From: Phellopilus nigrolimitatus
Lineage: Eukaryota; Basidiomycota; Agaricomycetes; Hymenochaetales; Hymenochaetaceae
Direction of reading: 5' to 3'
Assembly: GCA_021029095.1 (NCBI GenBank)
Contig: JAJOHG010000077.1
Coordinates: 59,277 to 123,276, forward strand
Length of the DNA stretch: 64,000 bases
A program made the position numbers and the translations under genes. Of the stretch, positions 31,487 through 42,925 are shown piece after piece. The number at the start of each line of letters is the position of its first letter. Position 1 is the stretch's first letter. Below the pieces are notes generated by a model. It did no database searches. It saw nothing but the letters and a program-made list of their open reading frames with translations, and was not told the origin of the DNA.

Positions 31487-32980
31487 TTGCGCTCCTCACT
31501 AGCTCGGGCTCGTGAGTTTGATAGGAGGCTGGCGCCGTTGCGGTCTGATAATCCGGCTTGGCAACGTCTTCGTGATCAAGGGCAGGAGGCGCCTCGTCCC
31601 CGCCTCCCACCATTCGACTTTGAGCTGCACCGCCGATGTCCTTCGCCTGCTATGTCTCTCACTGTGCCCTTTGGCGATGCAAACAGTAATGGAAATCCAA
31701 GTCAAAGCGCAGGGGCGCCAAGTTCCTTTGATCAAGATCACAACCATTCTTTTGCTACGGAGAATGCTAATACAAGTTATCTCCCGAGATCTGTTCATTC
31801 CTCGTCTTCGTCAACATCCAATATAAGTTCTGCTCCTGCGTCTGGGGCGTCTTTCGGAAATAGCGCAGGTGCTGGAAACTCTTTTTTCGCCGGTGCTAGA
31901 GTGTCATCCATGAATGCGAACACTCGCAGAAACAGAAACCCATCTCCGGAACCGATGCGCTTTAGCTTGCCGCTTGCTTTAGATGATGACGAGGATGATA
32001 TTGACGACGAGCTGGACGACATCGATCGTGAACTGGATGGAGAAGGAGTTCCGTCGCGCATCGAAACTGCTCCTCTGAACGAGAGCAGTGGACGGCAGAG
32101 CAGCACTAGCGCTAACGAAAATTCGAGTGTTGGGATCCGTGGCCAGACGTCGTTGCTGCGCGACCGCGTTGTATCCCTCTTGGGCGAGATGGATTCTGGG
32201 TCCTTGTCCGCAAGCGACTTCGAAGATGAGCACATAGGCAGGGCCAGAGGCGATAGCTCACCGGCTTGCCGACACTCGTCGTTCCTTTCGTCGCGCCAGG
32301 GCCTGCGTCCTTCGCGCTCACCCGTAGGCGAGTCCGCTACGGATAGCTCCCGGCGTGCTGGCAGTGCCTAGTCGAGCGCGTCGGGCTAGCTTCCCCCGCC
32401 GTTCGCGTTGTCCTCCTTGTTCAGCAGGGTTGGCACCGTTCATAATAGCGGGAGCTCGAGCGCGGCCGTCCGGCACCCTGTCTCGCACCTGAATCCGCGG
32501 CTCGAGCGCATGATGAACCGTAGCCAAGGTCAGACGGAGCAGACAGGCCTGGGTGGGGATCGTATTAGTACCTGGCTGTGGAGCCCGCTTCCCTTACCCG
32601 ACAGGGAGGAGCGTGCTGGTGCAGGTTCGGGTGTTGGCCCTCCTTCTGCTCCTGCTTCCGCTCCTGCACGTGGTGCGCCCTTACACGAGTTCTCGGCCCC
32701 GCAGTCTGCAGCATCGTCGTCGTTCTCGTTAAGCGGGCCTGGCCCTGCGGCAGGCGAGTTCGAGAGCGAGCAGATCGGGCGCATGGTGCGCCTCGATATG
32801 GAGATGGACGTCCGCCCTCAGACACATACGCATGTGCATAACCACAACCACAACCACAACCACATGCACACGCATTCGCATATAGCGCAGAGCAGGACAT
32901 TGCCTTCGCCTCCGCCGCAGCGCCTGAGCTTGCCGGTGCTCCGGTCGTCGATGTATGGCTCTGAGTCGCTCGTTGGGTAG
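31487..32980 (+). pseudogene. Ser-rich ORF pair separated by two in-frame TAG codons
   Basis: ORF 31487-32371 (294 residues) and ORF 32408-32980 (190 residues) are in the same frame and are separated only by two TAG stops (32369 and 32387). The first holds a helical start (RSSLARAREFDRRLAPLRSD), a Ser-rich part and an acidic stretch (DDDEDDIDDELDDIDRELDG). The second ends with a His-Asn tract (HVHNHNHNHNHMHTHSH, 32830-32880). Continuous composition across the stops suggests one ancestral protein of about 490 residues. A 26-bp intron would be too short to remove both stops. Family unknown. Confidence 0.4.
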
Positions 32981-33084
32981 GATGGCGATCTGACAATCTG
33001 CGCATGTCCTTCCTGCCATTGGGCGCACCCGTTGCGCACTCCGTCGACCAGTCAAACCAGCCGATCGTCAACTATCTCTATGCC

Positions 33085-33137
33085 TATGACGTACTACTCG
33101 CTTTATTTCTTCTCGGCAAAGCGAGTGGTACGTCATA
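33085..33137. repeat. 20-bp near-perfect inverted repeat (hairpin)
   Basis: tatgacgtactactcgcttt at 33085-33104 is the reverse complement of 33118-33137 with one mismatch, with a 13-nt loop. It lies between two degraded coding stretches. Confidence 0.8.
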
Positions 33138-33329
33138 ATATGCAGTGCATGGGTAGACCCGTGATGATACCCACGGCACGGTCGTCCCTCCACTCGCGCG
33201 CGCTCCGGGTCTGTCTCTTTCTCCCTCTCCCGCTCACCGTCCCCGTCGCCCTCGTGCGAGGACGACTCCTCTTTCCTCACCATCCCGCCGTCGTCCCCGA
33301 CGCTCTCCACCCGTTCCACCCGTTCCTAG

Positions 33330-34222
33330 ACGGGCCATTACCCGACGTCACTGGCGCTGCGAGATAACCGGCCCGAAGGGCAAACGGGGCTCTCGAGCCT
33401 CACAGTCCTCCGCCCCAACTCGCCGATCCATGGACACATGCGCAAGAGCTCCTTTGTGTCGACACTCGCTGGCTCCGACAGTGATGAGCCGCGACAAGCC
33501 CGACAATCGGCAATCCTGTCTCTGCCCGTCTGTCCGTAGGCAGGGCTATGGCCTGAGTATTGACGGCTACCAGAGCCATTTGCGATGCACGAACATCACC
33601 ATCACCGCACCATCTTCTCCCGGCAGAGGCGGCAGCTGCGGCGACGCAGATGCCTCTGCTTCAGGAAAGCACGAAGAAGGCCAGAAAAGCAAATCCAATA
33701 CAGACACGGCAAGAGGAGGGAGGAAGGAGAAGGAGCGAGAGGAGCGAAAATGGCAGATTGCGCTCGGTAGCGATCCAGGAGCGTAGGCGGATATGGGCCC
33801 GTTCCCTGCACAGCTCAGCGCGCTCGCGCTCGCGCGGCTTGTCGACCCGAAGAGTCTGCACATACTTGAGGCACTCGGCGGCAGGCACGCGCCGCGGACT
33901 GTCCAATCTGCAGTCCTCGAAGAGGGCGGAGCCCGGCGGTGGGGAAGGCCGAAAGGGATGCGGCGATGGCACGCTCCCCGTGTTCTCCAACGCGGAATTG
34001 GGGGCACACGCGTTGCACACGGACAGCCAGTATGGGCAGAACGTGCTCCCCACGCGCGTGAGCAAGAGCCTGCTGCTGCTTATGTGGCTAAGGAGGACCG
34101 TGGTGGCGTGCACAAGGCACGTACTCATGTCCTCTCCTGTGCCCCGCCCTAGTCCGCACAGGCTGTCTAGTAGAGTTGCAAGATGTGTCCATTTCGAGGA
34201 CACTCGCACAGCATTTATTTTG
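33330..34222 (+). pseudogene. Degenerate coding remnant, family unknown
   Basis: Several plausible protein phrases occur in different frames: LTVLRPNSPIHGHMRKSSFV and STLAGSDSDEPRQARQ near 33400-33510, then KGCGDGTLPVFSNAELGAHA, LHTDSQYGQNVLPTRVSKSL and LLLMWLRR near 33950-34095, ending FEDTRTAFIL at 34222. Stops and frame changes separate them. It may be a broken host gene; I cannot name it. Confidence 0.35.
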
Positions 34223-34846
34223 TAGTATGGTCTTATTGTATAAACACAATCAATTACTATCAGACAACATTGAAAAAAAGTGATACAAATAAGACATAAA
34301 TGATGCGCGCAACTGAGACAATACAGACCAGCACACGAGTAGAATAGAAAAGAAGATTCAAACCTGCGTTTGCGTGGGTAGAAACAGGCGTCACGCAGGG
34401 AGCAAGCAACGGAACGATTTTTCATGAAGTCTAGCTACAACATAAGCACAAAAAAATTACATGAGAGCATAGCCAAGATACTGCCCATCCCTCCAGAAAA
34501 GAAAAATAGACTGTACGAGCAGATATAAAAGAAAAAAAGGGGGAAATACGAACCGAAAACCTCACGAGGAAGAGTGTGACGTGTGGCGGTGTCGTGTGGC
34601 TGTGACCCCTCCCCATTCTAAGGCATACGTTCCCACACTCTTTGTACACTTTTCCGCTACGTTGTACACTTTTTTGTAATAGTGACCGTGACAAAGTGCA
34701 CAGCCACTGCAATCGAAAACGAGGAAGTGGAAAGGACGATCCTTTGCAGGAATCGTAACTTGAAGGTGGCCACCGTCGTCAGCGACTTCAACCTTCCATC
34801 TCACCCTCCATCACTTACTCCAAAACCTTCGCTAACTTTCTCATCC
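34223..34846. other. Upstream region of an F-box gene
   Basis: AT-rich, no gene. It should include the promoter of the F-box gene starting at 34847; CT-rich tracts (ccatctcaccctccatcactt) just before the start are typical of fungal promoters. Confidence 0.4.
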
Positions 34847-36653
34847 ATGCCTCATCACACTTGGTCTGCATGCCATGGGGTTTTCAACTCTGCGGAACTC
34901 CGGAGATTCATCTTCTCGTTCGTGAATGAGCACAAGTCCCTCGCACAATGCGCGATGGTCTGCTCATTATGGTCAGGCTCTGCTCTTGACGCATTGTGGA
35001 GGGAGATGTACAGTATAGCCCCGCTCCTTTCCCTCGCAGGGCTCTTGAAACCCGTGAGTTGTCCAGGGAAAACCTCGGTGCTGTTAGCTGATCGTTCCAA
35101 CAGATGAGTCCAAAATGTGTAAAGTGGACGACGGTCGAGGGCTATCTTTACGACCAGTGTCGATTTCAAAACTATGCAAACAGAATCGAGGAACTCATCC
35201 TCCATGATCTGGATGGCTTCACATGCAATGTCATCTCAGAATTACTTCTGAAGACGGGTAAACCATGTCTTCTCCCGAACTTGAAAAACCTGGATAGCAA
35301 CCAAGCCGACTCCGAAGCTCTCGATTTCGTCTTTTCCCTCACACATGAAAAGTTAGAAAATCTGGCTCTTTCTATTCCATCAGATACCCACGAGGTATCG
35401 AATCTCCTTAAAGAAGTAACCATTCGATTCCCAGGCTTGAAGAGTCTTTTGCTAAGACCCAGCGAAGACGAAACGGACACGAAGGATTTCGAATCTGGAA
35501 TCCTCGAATCACTTCCTAAGATGAAGTCTTTGGAAGTTGTCAAACTTCCAATGAACTCATTGACATCGCCGATTATGGAGACTCTTTCGAATCTGCCGCG
35601 ATTAAAGCAGATTCAATGGGAACATAAAGATCCCATATTTTTTTGCACAATACCGGATGTCGCGAGATTCCCAACACTTCATAACGGCTCCTTTATTTTA
35701 CTCACTCGTCTTGAAATATCACAGAGTTTCTCATCCGTGATCAAACTACTTCAATTTATCCCTAACTTGACTGGTCTATTTTTGCGATCGTGGGACCTCG
35801 AGACTGCAGAAATGCTGCAGAGACTTCTAATGTCCATTTCCTGCTCGTGTCGTTCTCTCGTGGACATCATGGTCGATGCAATGCCCATAGGTTTTAATCT
35901 CGATTTTCTATCCTACATCCGCGAAGGCAGCTTGCACGTCTCCCCATCGACATTCCAATATCTTTCCCTGCCAAGTTTGGCCGCTTTCACCATAGTGTGG
36001 CCTAAACCGTTCAACTTCTCGAACATCGATCTGGCGCTGTTAATTTCTCGCCTACCGTCATTAACTGACCTGGAGTTCAACTGCTATCCAGTAGTTGATA
36101 TAGGATTACCCAAACTCACATTGGACTTCCTTCCGTACATTGCTAAATTGTGTCCGAGACTCCGATCGTTGGGGCTTTACGTGAACTGTCATGTGGCTCT
36201 CAATCGTCCTTCTGAAGATGCTTATTCGGATGACGCGGATGCTTCAGGAGCATTTCAGATATTGGAAGTGCTTAATCTTGGACTATCTAAGACACCTACG
36301 AACCCGATCCCACTGGCCGAGTATCTCAGCAGGATAGTGCCTTCTTTCTGCTCCTTCACATCCGACCGGGAGTTTTGGTGCGAAGACGTCGGAGAACAAG
36401 TCGTATCTCGGCACGGCAAAAAGTACACCGAGAATAAATGGGTCACAGTCGCAGAGAGATTACAAGAAACATGCCGGACCCTGATCAAAGCCAACGAGGA
36501 AGAGAGGATAATTACCGCTAGTATGGAAAAGCGCATCCAGGAGCTTGAGGCTCACGTTCAGGAGCTAGAGGTAAGCACACTTTGTACGGCGACTGGAAAC
36601 TTTGATCATTATTGAGCGCAAAAATCGGATAGAATGAGTTCCCGGACATCTGA
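34847..36653 (+). CDS. F-box/leucine-rich repeat-like protein
   Basis: Three exons: 34847-35053, 35104-36570, 36633-36653; introns 35054-35103 and 36571-36632 are GT-AG. The N-terminus has an F-box-like segment (ELRRFIFSFVNEHKSLAQCA, MVCSLWSGSALDALWREM), the usual basidiomycete form that binds Skp1 in SCF ubiquitin ligases. The body carries irregular leucine-rich repeats (for example LPNLKNLDSN, FPGLKSLLLRPS, LPRLKQIQW, IPNLTGLFLRSWD, CPRLRSLGLYV). The C-terminus is a short coiled coil (EERIITASMEKRIQELEAHV). Length about 565 residues. It does not belong to the MSTMATF/MSTMRIF group found downstream. The substrate is unknown; the frame is intact. Confidence 0.75.
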
Positions 36654-37492
36654 TCATGTTGCGTCCGAAGCTATGATAAACCGATGCAGATCTTATGGGA
36701 GAGACGAAGGTGTACTTTGTGATAACGAAAGAAGGAGAGGGCTTAGCATGAACATGTAAATGTGCCTATGGTGAGGATATCTTTCGTAGAATCACAAGAA
36801 AGACAGGATTACTGCTGGGATGCCGCTTATTGAACGGAATCTAGAGACTTAATTGGATTTATTCATTTGTTTGGCGCGCTCTAATCTTTGAGGCTTACAA
36901 TGGATGCAAGCTATGTAAAGATACATTTGCCTTTCCAAATTGCTGTATTTGTTTTTAAATAAAAACTCTTCAAATCGTTATTTGTGCCAGCACGGGTCAA
37001 CTGCTAATATCAGTATCAATAAGACAACAGTATTACTGTAATACACTGTGCCATACGTCTGCAAAACTCGGAGCTCTACGCGATGCCTGCTCCAGGCGCT
37101 CGATGGAAGAACAGCGGAGGCAGCAGGAAGTTTGGTTATGATCAACTCATTTGAAATGAGTGGCACAGGGTTGCGGAAGAATAAATGCAAGATTAGGAAA
37201 CAGAGCATGGGGGAGCAAGAATGCATGTTGCGATGATCTCGGACTCAAATGTACGCACTGCGCCGTCACGTTGTATCCTCCGGATTCTTTTCCGATTCTT
37301 TTCCGACTGGATACGTAGTGAAGACTTCGTCAATTTAAATCCTGAATTGTCGGTTCTATATCTCCGACGCTTCGTTCTTTTCCCGTTATTACATGTACAT
37401 GTACATATAAGACCGTCCTCTTTGTTGTACCTATCCCTTTGGCAACATGTCTCAAATTCAATCCCATCTCTGAAGTAAACATCGCCTCTGCA
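36654..37492. other. Convergent intergenic region
   Basis: Lies between the 3' ends of the F-box genes on plus and minus. Short ORFs only. Simple repeats are present (ttttccgattcttttccgac at about 37289 and an acatgtacatgtacat run at about 37392). Confidence 0.4.
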
Positions 37493-39256
37493 TCAAATTA
37501 TCAACAAACCTGAGAGCCTCAATACTGGCTCGAATGTATTGCCACTGGCATCTACTATTTCCAAAGTTCCTGCTTTGCTTTCATCATCTTCGCAATCCCT
37601 TAACACGCATTCGGAAGGGGTACAGTTATCTATTCGTCTGTAGATAAACACGAATATGGTCAGCTTGCGCGTTCGATAAAAGAGGGGAAAAGGCGAACCG
37701 TCTTCTTCCGCAGAAAAAGGCGAACCACCTTCTTCCGAAGAAAAAGGCGAATAGCATGCACCCAAAAGCCTATCGAAGTCTTCAGAGTTTTCAGTGTACA
37801 AAACGCGGCCTTCAATCACCAGCCCTTCCGAGATAAACGCACGAATCATGAGAGTATTTGCGCGATTTAAGGATAGATCAAAAATCGAAACTTTCCGAAG
37901 TGTACGGCCTGCACGCCAGCGAGATGCGACCATCTGGCAGAAGCCTTCCGAGGACCAATAATACCGGTGCGCGGGAAGGCTGATTGATTCCAGTCCTGGA
38001 CACAGATTATCTGGCTCGAAAACCGCAGAGCCTGGCGTGATTGTCAGCGCATGCAAGAACGCATCGCCGAGATGGTACATCTGGAGCGATAGATGCCTCA
38101 ACTCCGGGATCATGGAAAGGAGATCCGTTACGTGGGTTGTGTCGTCCGAACCAGTATGCCCGTAAGACGAGAGGCAAAGACTTAAGGAGGTCAAGGGGCA
38201 CTTGGAGCGAAGAAGTAAAGACCTGATGCTGATGAAAAGACTGCTCACGTTTGCAGTTGTGTCTTCACCGGTGACTGTGATATCAAGGCTCTCGAGATTC
38301 GGCATAGTGAGCTGGCTAAGAGCGTGACTGAGCGCTCCTCGCTGCACTTCCGCAAGCTCGAAGCTTGCTTCACGAACCATGGGAAAGACAAGCTCGGTCG
38401 TATCTCGCACATCATCAACAGAAAGTACAAGCTTTTCGATGAACTGCAACTGTGGAGCAAAGCGCACGGTTTCAATGAAATTGTTCCATGTCAAACCGAG
38501 AACAATGCTGGTCCGGTTGCGAATGGATAAGCTGCTGAGTTTTCCCAATGTCGGCGCGGGGTCATGGAGGCAGCATATGTCGAACATTCGGAGTTCCCTT
38601 AGACGAGGAGAATGGGACAGGTCAAGACAAACCCTTTCTGCAGGGTTTCCCCATCCTGCGTAGACACTGATAGACAATGTTTCTAGGAGAGGCATGTCGC
38701 ACATCTTGTACGTGTACGTCTTGCCATAAACTTTGTGCGGAAAACCAATGTCGATGTGCTTCCACCGTCGCTGATGAGAAAGCGTCATGACAAGAAGCTC
38801 GTCTATTTCCTTATATTCGTCTGAAGGCCATTGTATAAATTTCGGGTCAAATCTAATGAGCAAAGGTGAACTGCGAGATCTGGCTAGCCAGATAGCCCAC
38901 GCCTTAACTGCCGCCGCGATCCTCGGATGAGTAAAGTCTGGGGGAAGTGGATCCCTTTGTTCGAAAAAATGAAGCTTCGTCCAGAGGGCTGAGTTCGACA
39001 CGGCGGAGTATCGCCAGGTCCGGCAGACTTGCGACACGTTAAGCGGGGCATCAGTATTCGATGGATATGCAAGATTCGGAAGCGGGAGCCAAGAAATTAT
39101 TTGGGCGAGGATGTCGGCGTTAATGCCGCTCGCGTGCATGCCGCGCAATTCTGCAAGTCTGTGGCTAAGGCGCTTCAATTCCCGGGCGTCAGCGACATGA
39201 GACTCCATCTGCTTTCTGACGGCAACAATTTCGCGAAAGGTGGCCATGGTCGACAT
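37493..39256 (-). CDS. F-box-like protein, paralogue 1 (full length)
   Basis: A single exon of 587 residues. N-terminus: MSTMATFREIVAVRKQMESH, a helical stretch (LKRLSHRLAELRGMHASGIN), then the F-box-like ADILAQIISWLPLPNLAY and VSQVCRTWRYSAVSNSALWT. The remainder is a series of leucine-rich units (MPLLETLSISV, SPRLRELRMFDIC, MPNLESLDITV, IPELRHLSLQMYH, CPGLESISLP). It is the longest of five close paralogues here; its tail past YRTRKLTIFVFIYRR continues for about 50 residues (SECVLRDCEDDESKAGTLEI), where the other copies are cut by stops or frameshifts, so it is the best model of the ancestral protein. F-box proteins recruit targets to SCF ubiquitin ligases; no target is known. Confidence 0.75.
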   Translation of the reverse strand: MSTMATFREIVAVRKQMESHVADARELKRLSHRLAELRGMHASGINADILAQIISWLPLPNLAYPSNTDAPLNVSQVCRTWRYSAVSNSALWTKLHFFEQRDPLPPDFTHPRIAAAVKAWAIWLARSRSSPLLIRFDPKFIQWPSDEYKEIDELLVMTLSHQRRWKHIDIGFPHKVYGKTYTYKMCDMPLLETLSISVYAGWGNPAERVCLDLSHSPRLRELRMFDICCLHDPAPTLGKLSSLSIRNRTSIVLGLTWNNFIETVRFAPQLQFIEKLVLSVDDVRDTTELVFPMVREASFELAEVQRGALSHALSQLTMPNLESLDITVTGEDTTANVSSLFISIRSLLLRSKCPLTSLSLCLSSYGHTGSDDTTHVTDLLSMIPELRHLSLQMYHLGDAFLHALTITPGSAVFEPDNLCPGLESISLPAHRYYWSSEGFCQMVASRWRAGRTLRKVSIFDLSLNRANTLMIRAFISEGLVIEGRVLYTENSEDFDRLLGACYSPFSSEEGGSPFSAEEDGSPFPLFYRTRKLTIFVFIYRRIDNCTPSECVLRDCEDDESKAGTLEIVDASGNTFEPVLRLSGLLII

Positions 39257-39540
39257 CGTGGTGTTCGCGTTAGAAGCGAGTCGGTCGAAGTCCTTGTAAT
39301 GCTTGATAAGAAAGCTAGTTGAGGCGATGGTGATTCAATTCTGATTGATTTTTCTGAGGAAAAAAAAGGGAATTCAAGAGTCGAGACGATGGTAGTAAGA
39401 GCGTAAGAGATGAGCAGGCGTGTAAACGAGAGCAAGAAGTCTTAAAAGGTGATTTCAACAAGCCAAAGCGTGACACAGGCCTCACGACCCATATGCGGAT
39501 TGATGGTCTCACGCCACTTAGACCGTTCAGCCACAGTGGC

Positions 39541-40792
39541 CTACAGGTGGGTGTAGAAAGTCTCCGTGATCGCCATGGATATCCGAAAAAGGAAAACATG
39601 AATTTATATGTGGGGTGCCCACATATTAGGGGGGGAGCGAAGCGTGTGTGACTAAGGCTTATTCTGAGCTTTTTTATTTTAGCTTTCTATTACCATTGCT
39701 TTAATATTTTCAGTGTAGTGTAAATGGTTAAATTTTTCCACTAGTAATGTTAGCTTTTGTATACTTCAATGTGTAGAGAGGATGGCCCAGAGCAAAGTTC
39801 TCATGTAAGGGGGCTACACTCTCCCTGGTCACGTGATGTGCATTAGGGAGGCCGGTAAGTCCAATTTTTTTCTTACCAGACCTGATTTAATTTTGTAAGC
39901 AGAGTGCAGAATTTATTTGCTAAGATCAAGAGTTGAAGTGTGGAAGGATGAAAGGAAGAGGAGAGAGGAAGCAAGCATACAGGTGGGTGTAGAAAGTCTC
40001 CGGGATCGACATGGACATCCGAAAAAGGAAATAAGCTGAAAAACTTGCAGACATGTACATATCACGACCGCTATCCTACTGTGCATGTTACGGAATCAAG
40101 GTGTGATGCTTAAATATTTGATATACAGTTTTCAGACACTACAGTTTGTGCAAATTTTGAAGCAGAGTAAATCGTTTTCAAGACTTTGTAACCTGTTTCC
40201 TTTTTCGGATGTCCATGTCGATCCCGGAGACTTTCTACACCCACCTGTACATGCAGCGGCTCGCAGCATCATAAGCAGTTCTCAAGGCATGCAGCTGGTC
40301 ACGTGATAGACTTTTGGGAACCCTACCGTGGTAATTATCTCCCCAAATTTCTTTAAATAATATTTTTGGTAAGCAAAAGTGCAGGATTTATTTGCTGGGC
40401 TCAGGAGTTCAAGTTTTTTTTGCGGAGGGAGGGAGAGAAAGAGAAGAGAGACGGTTGCATGCCTCACCATTTACGGCCAGTTCTCACGGGGGAGGCCACA
40501 CAGCCACTCCGCAAACATCACGTGATAGCTTTTTGGGAGCCCTACCCCGGTAAGAGGGAGCTTCGCTCCCAATAAACTGGAAAACTTGCAGACATGTGCG
40601 CACCACCACCTCTATCCTACCGTGCATGATACAAGATCAAGTCATAATGTATTTATTCCTAATATAATGTGTTTAGAGACTACAATTCGCGCAAATTTCG
40701 AAGTAGAGGGTCGTTTCCGAGGCCTTGTAACCTGTTTCCTTTTCCGGATGTCCATGTCGATCACGGAGACTTTCTACACCCACCTGTAAGTA
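39541..40792. mobile_element. Cluster of small Tc1/mariner-like MITEs
   Basis: A terminal sequence of about 50 bp starting TACAGGTGGGTGTAGAAAGT occurs four times: forward at 39541 and 39978, and reversed ending at about 40252 and 40792. Every copy is flanked by TA. The inner pair makes a complete 275-bp element (39978-40252). The outer left end (39541) and the outer right end (40792, whose interior from about 40570 matches 40033-40252) are parts of one or two other copies. Blocks with ctggtcacgtgat and atttatttgct are also duplicated (39836-39925 and 40296-40410). No transposase. TA flanks suggest the Tc1/mariner superfamily. Confidence 0.65.
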
Positions 40793-41380
40793 TTTTCAGA
40801 TTGACATATAAAGCATCAGCAAAGCATTCCAAGCAGCTCTACTACTTCCAATCCTTTTCTAAATGAAAGGAGATCTCTGTGGACGTAGAAATGACTGCCA
40901 AAGACTCGACGCTTTGAGATTCTCCTATGAGCTAACCGATACTCTAATTCCAGAGATACTATCCAGTGGATAGAGAGGGAAAAGCCTCCCATATGAGCTT
41001 TGACGAAGGCCTCTGTGTGCTTGGCCTATTTTTTGCAGCATGTCTGGGATATTGTGAGCTTTGTTGGCTTTGGCTTTGCCATTGTATTATAGTGGGGCAC
41101 AGCTTGGTAACGTGCCTCCCGATTCCGAAACGCAATCGTCGTTACGTTGATATTTTCTCCCACCTTTGCTTTCCAAAAATAACTCGACTTACTCCTGCCC
41201 TGTTTCTTGATTACTCGTACTCATCTGCGTCCCATCAAATGCGGAAGCCTAAATTCAAGCAGGAGTTTCTCGCCAGTACGCACTAGTCGTCTGGTATGCT
41301 CTCCTCCGATGTCCCCGCGTCTTTGGCGTTTTATAAAAAGTTTCCAACGTATTCCGAAAACAACATAATTCTGGACATGA
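40793..41380. other. Intergenic, no gene supported
   Basis: A 106-residue ORF at 40966-41286 has a hydrophobic start (VLGLFFAACLGYCELCWLWL) but overlaps nothing recognisable and lacks intron or family support. Confidence 0.3.
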
Positions 41381-42925
41381 TCAGGGAGTTTCTGCAGTCT
41401 CTTCAGTCTCTTCGATCTCCAGCCCTTCTGCGACAAGATTATCGATCACGTCGCGCGTTTCACGACTTGCATCCTCCAGGTATATGCCAGCAATGCCAAC
41501 CTGCCAAAGCATCTGGCCTGCGCGCCGATAGCGAGAGGCGACCATTTGATAGAAGCCTTCCGCTGACATGTCGTGTCGCGAATCGGGAAACATGATCGAT
41601 GCCAAGGCTGGGCACAGAGTATTCTGCGGCTCGGAATCTGCAGAGGCTGGTGCGATGGTCAGCGCACGCAGAAATGCATCGTCGAGGTTGCGCATATAGA
41701 GGATCAGATGCCTCAGCTTCGGGAGCGCATGCAGGAGATCGAGTATGCGGTTTCTGTCGTGGTCTGGTTGAGAAACTCCATAGCCCAAGAGGTTAAGCTT
41801 TAAGTAAGTCAGGGGACAATGGGAACGAAGAAGTAGAGACTTGATGCCGGTGAAGACACTGCTCAAATCTGCGGGTATATGAACTTCGTCGTCAAAGACT
41901 GAGATGACGAACGTTACGAGACTCGGCATAACGAGCTGGCTGAGGGCGCAGTATACCGCATTAGGCTGCCTTTCTGTGAGCTGGAATGTTGCTTCACGGA
42001 CCAGAGGCAAGATAACCTCCGGCGCATCTCGTACGTCACTAACATCAAGCGTAGCATCTTCGATGGACTGCAACTGTGGTGCACAGCGCAAGGTTTGGAT
42101 GAAAACATTCCACGTCAAATTCGCGTGATCAAAGTAATCATCATCCGAACAATCGTCGTCCGACATGGCCAAAATGCGAAGGTTGCATAACGTCGGCATG
42201 GGATCCTTGAGACAGGTTATTTGGGTCATTCGGAGCTCCCTGAGCCGAGGAGCACAGGACAGGTCAAGGCAGACATCTAGCTTCCCGCACGTACTACCTT
42301 CTCTCCGGACTGCGTAAACAAAGATAGATAATGTTTCCAGCAAAGGCATGTCGCACATGGTAAAGGCCACGTCATGAGCTTTGTGTGGAAAATCAATCTT
42401 AATGTACTTCCATCGTTTCTGGTGAGAAAGAGTCATGGTAAGAATTTTAATTATTCGCTTGTAGTCGTCTAGAGACCACTGCAGAGCATCCAGGTAGATT
42501 TCAATGCCCAGAGGAGAGCTTCCAGATCTGACCAGCCAGACGTCCCATGCCTCGACTGCCGCCTCGAACCTGGGATGAAAAATGTTGTCTATTGATTCCT
42601 CTTGGTTAGGAAATGCTGGCTCCGAGTCCGCATCTCCGTAAAGCCTAAATTTCGACCAGAGAATCGGGTTCGATAGAGTAACGAACCTCCAAGCCCGGCA
42701 GACGTGCGATACGTTCAGTGGGGCATCAGATTTCGATGGATAGGCGAGGTTAGGGGGCAGGAGCCAAGAAAAGATCTCGACAAGGACATCGGCGTTTATG
42801 GCGTTTGCATGCGCACCGCGCAGCTCTGCTAGTTTGTGGCTAAGACACGTCACTTCCCGGGCATCAGCGGTCTCCATCTGCTGCTTGACGAAAAGAATTT
42901 CGCGAAAGATACGCATGGTCGACAT
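41381..42925 (-). CDS. F-box-like protein, paralogue 2
   Basis: Single-exon ORF. The start at 42925 (MSTMRIFREILFVKQQMETA) is preferred over 42967 because it matches the start conserved in the other paralogues. The F-box-like region reads ADVLVEIFSWLLPPNLAYP and VSHVCRAWRFVTLSNPILWS. Leucine-rich units follow (APRLRELRMTQIT, MPSLVTFVISV, LPKLRHLILYMRN, CPALASIMFP). The protein ends EGLEIEETEETAETP, about 75 residues before the end of paralogue 1. The 5' flank is shared in inverted orientation with the gene at 50125. The frame is intact and the gene is potentially functional in an SCF ubiquitin ligase. Confidence 0.72.
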   Translation of the reverse strand: MSTMRIFREILFVKQQMETADAREVTCLSHKLAELRGAHANAINADVLVEIFSWLLPPNLAYPSKSDAPLNVSHVCRAWRFVTLSNPILWSKFRLYGDADSEPAFPNQEESIDNIFHPRFEAAVEAWDVWLVRSGSSPLGIEIYLDALQWSLDDYKRIIKILTMTLSHQKRWKYIKIDFPHKAHDVAFTMCDMPLLETLSIFVYAVRREGSTCGKLDVCLDLSCAPRLRELRMTQITCLKDPMPTLCNLRILAMSDDDCSDDDYFDHANLTWNVFIQTLRCAPQLQSIEDATLDVSDVRDAPEVILPLVREATFQLTERQPNAVYCALSQLVMPSLVTFVISVFDDEVHIPADLSSVFTGIKSLLLRSHCPLTYLKLNLLGYGVSQPDHDRNRILDLLHALPKLRHLILYMRNLDDAFLRALTIAPASADSEPQNTLCPALASIMFPDSRHDMSAEGFYQMVASRYRRAGQMLWQVGIAGIYLEDASRETRDVIDNLVAEGLEIEETEETAETP

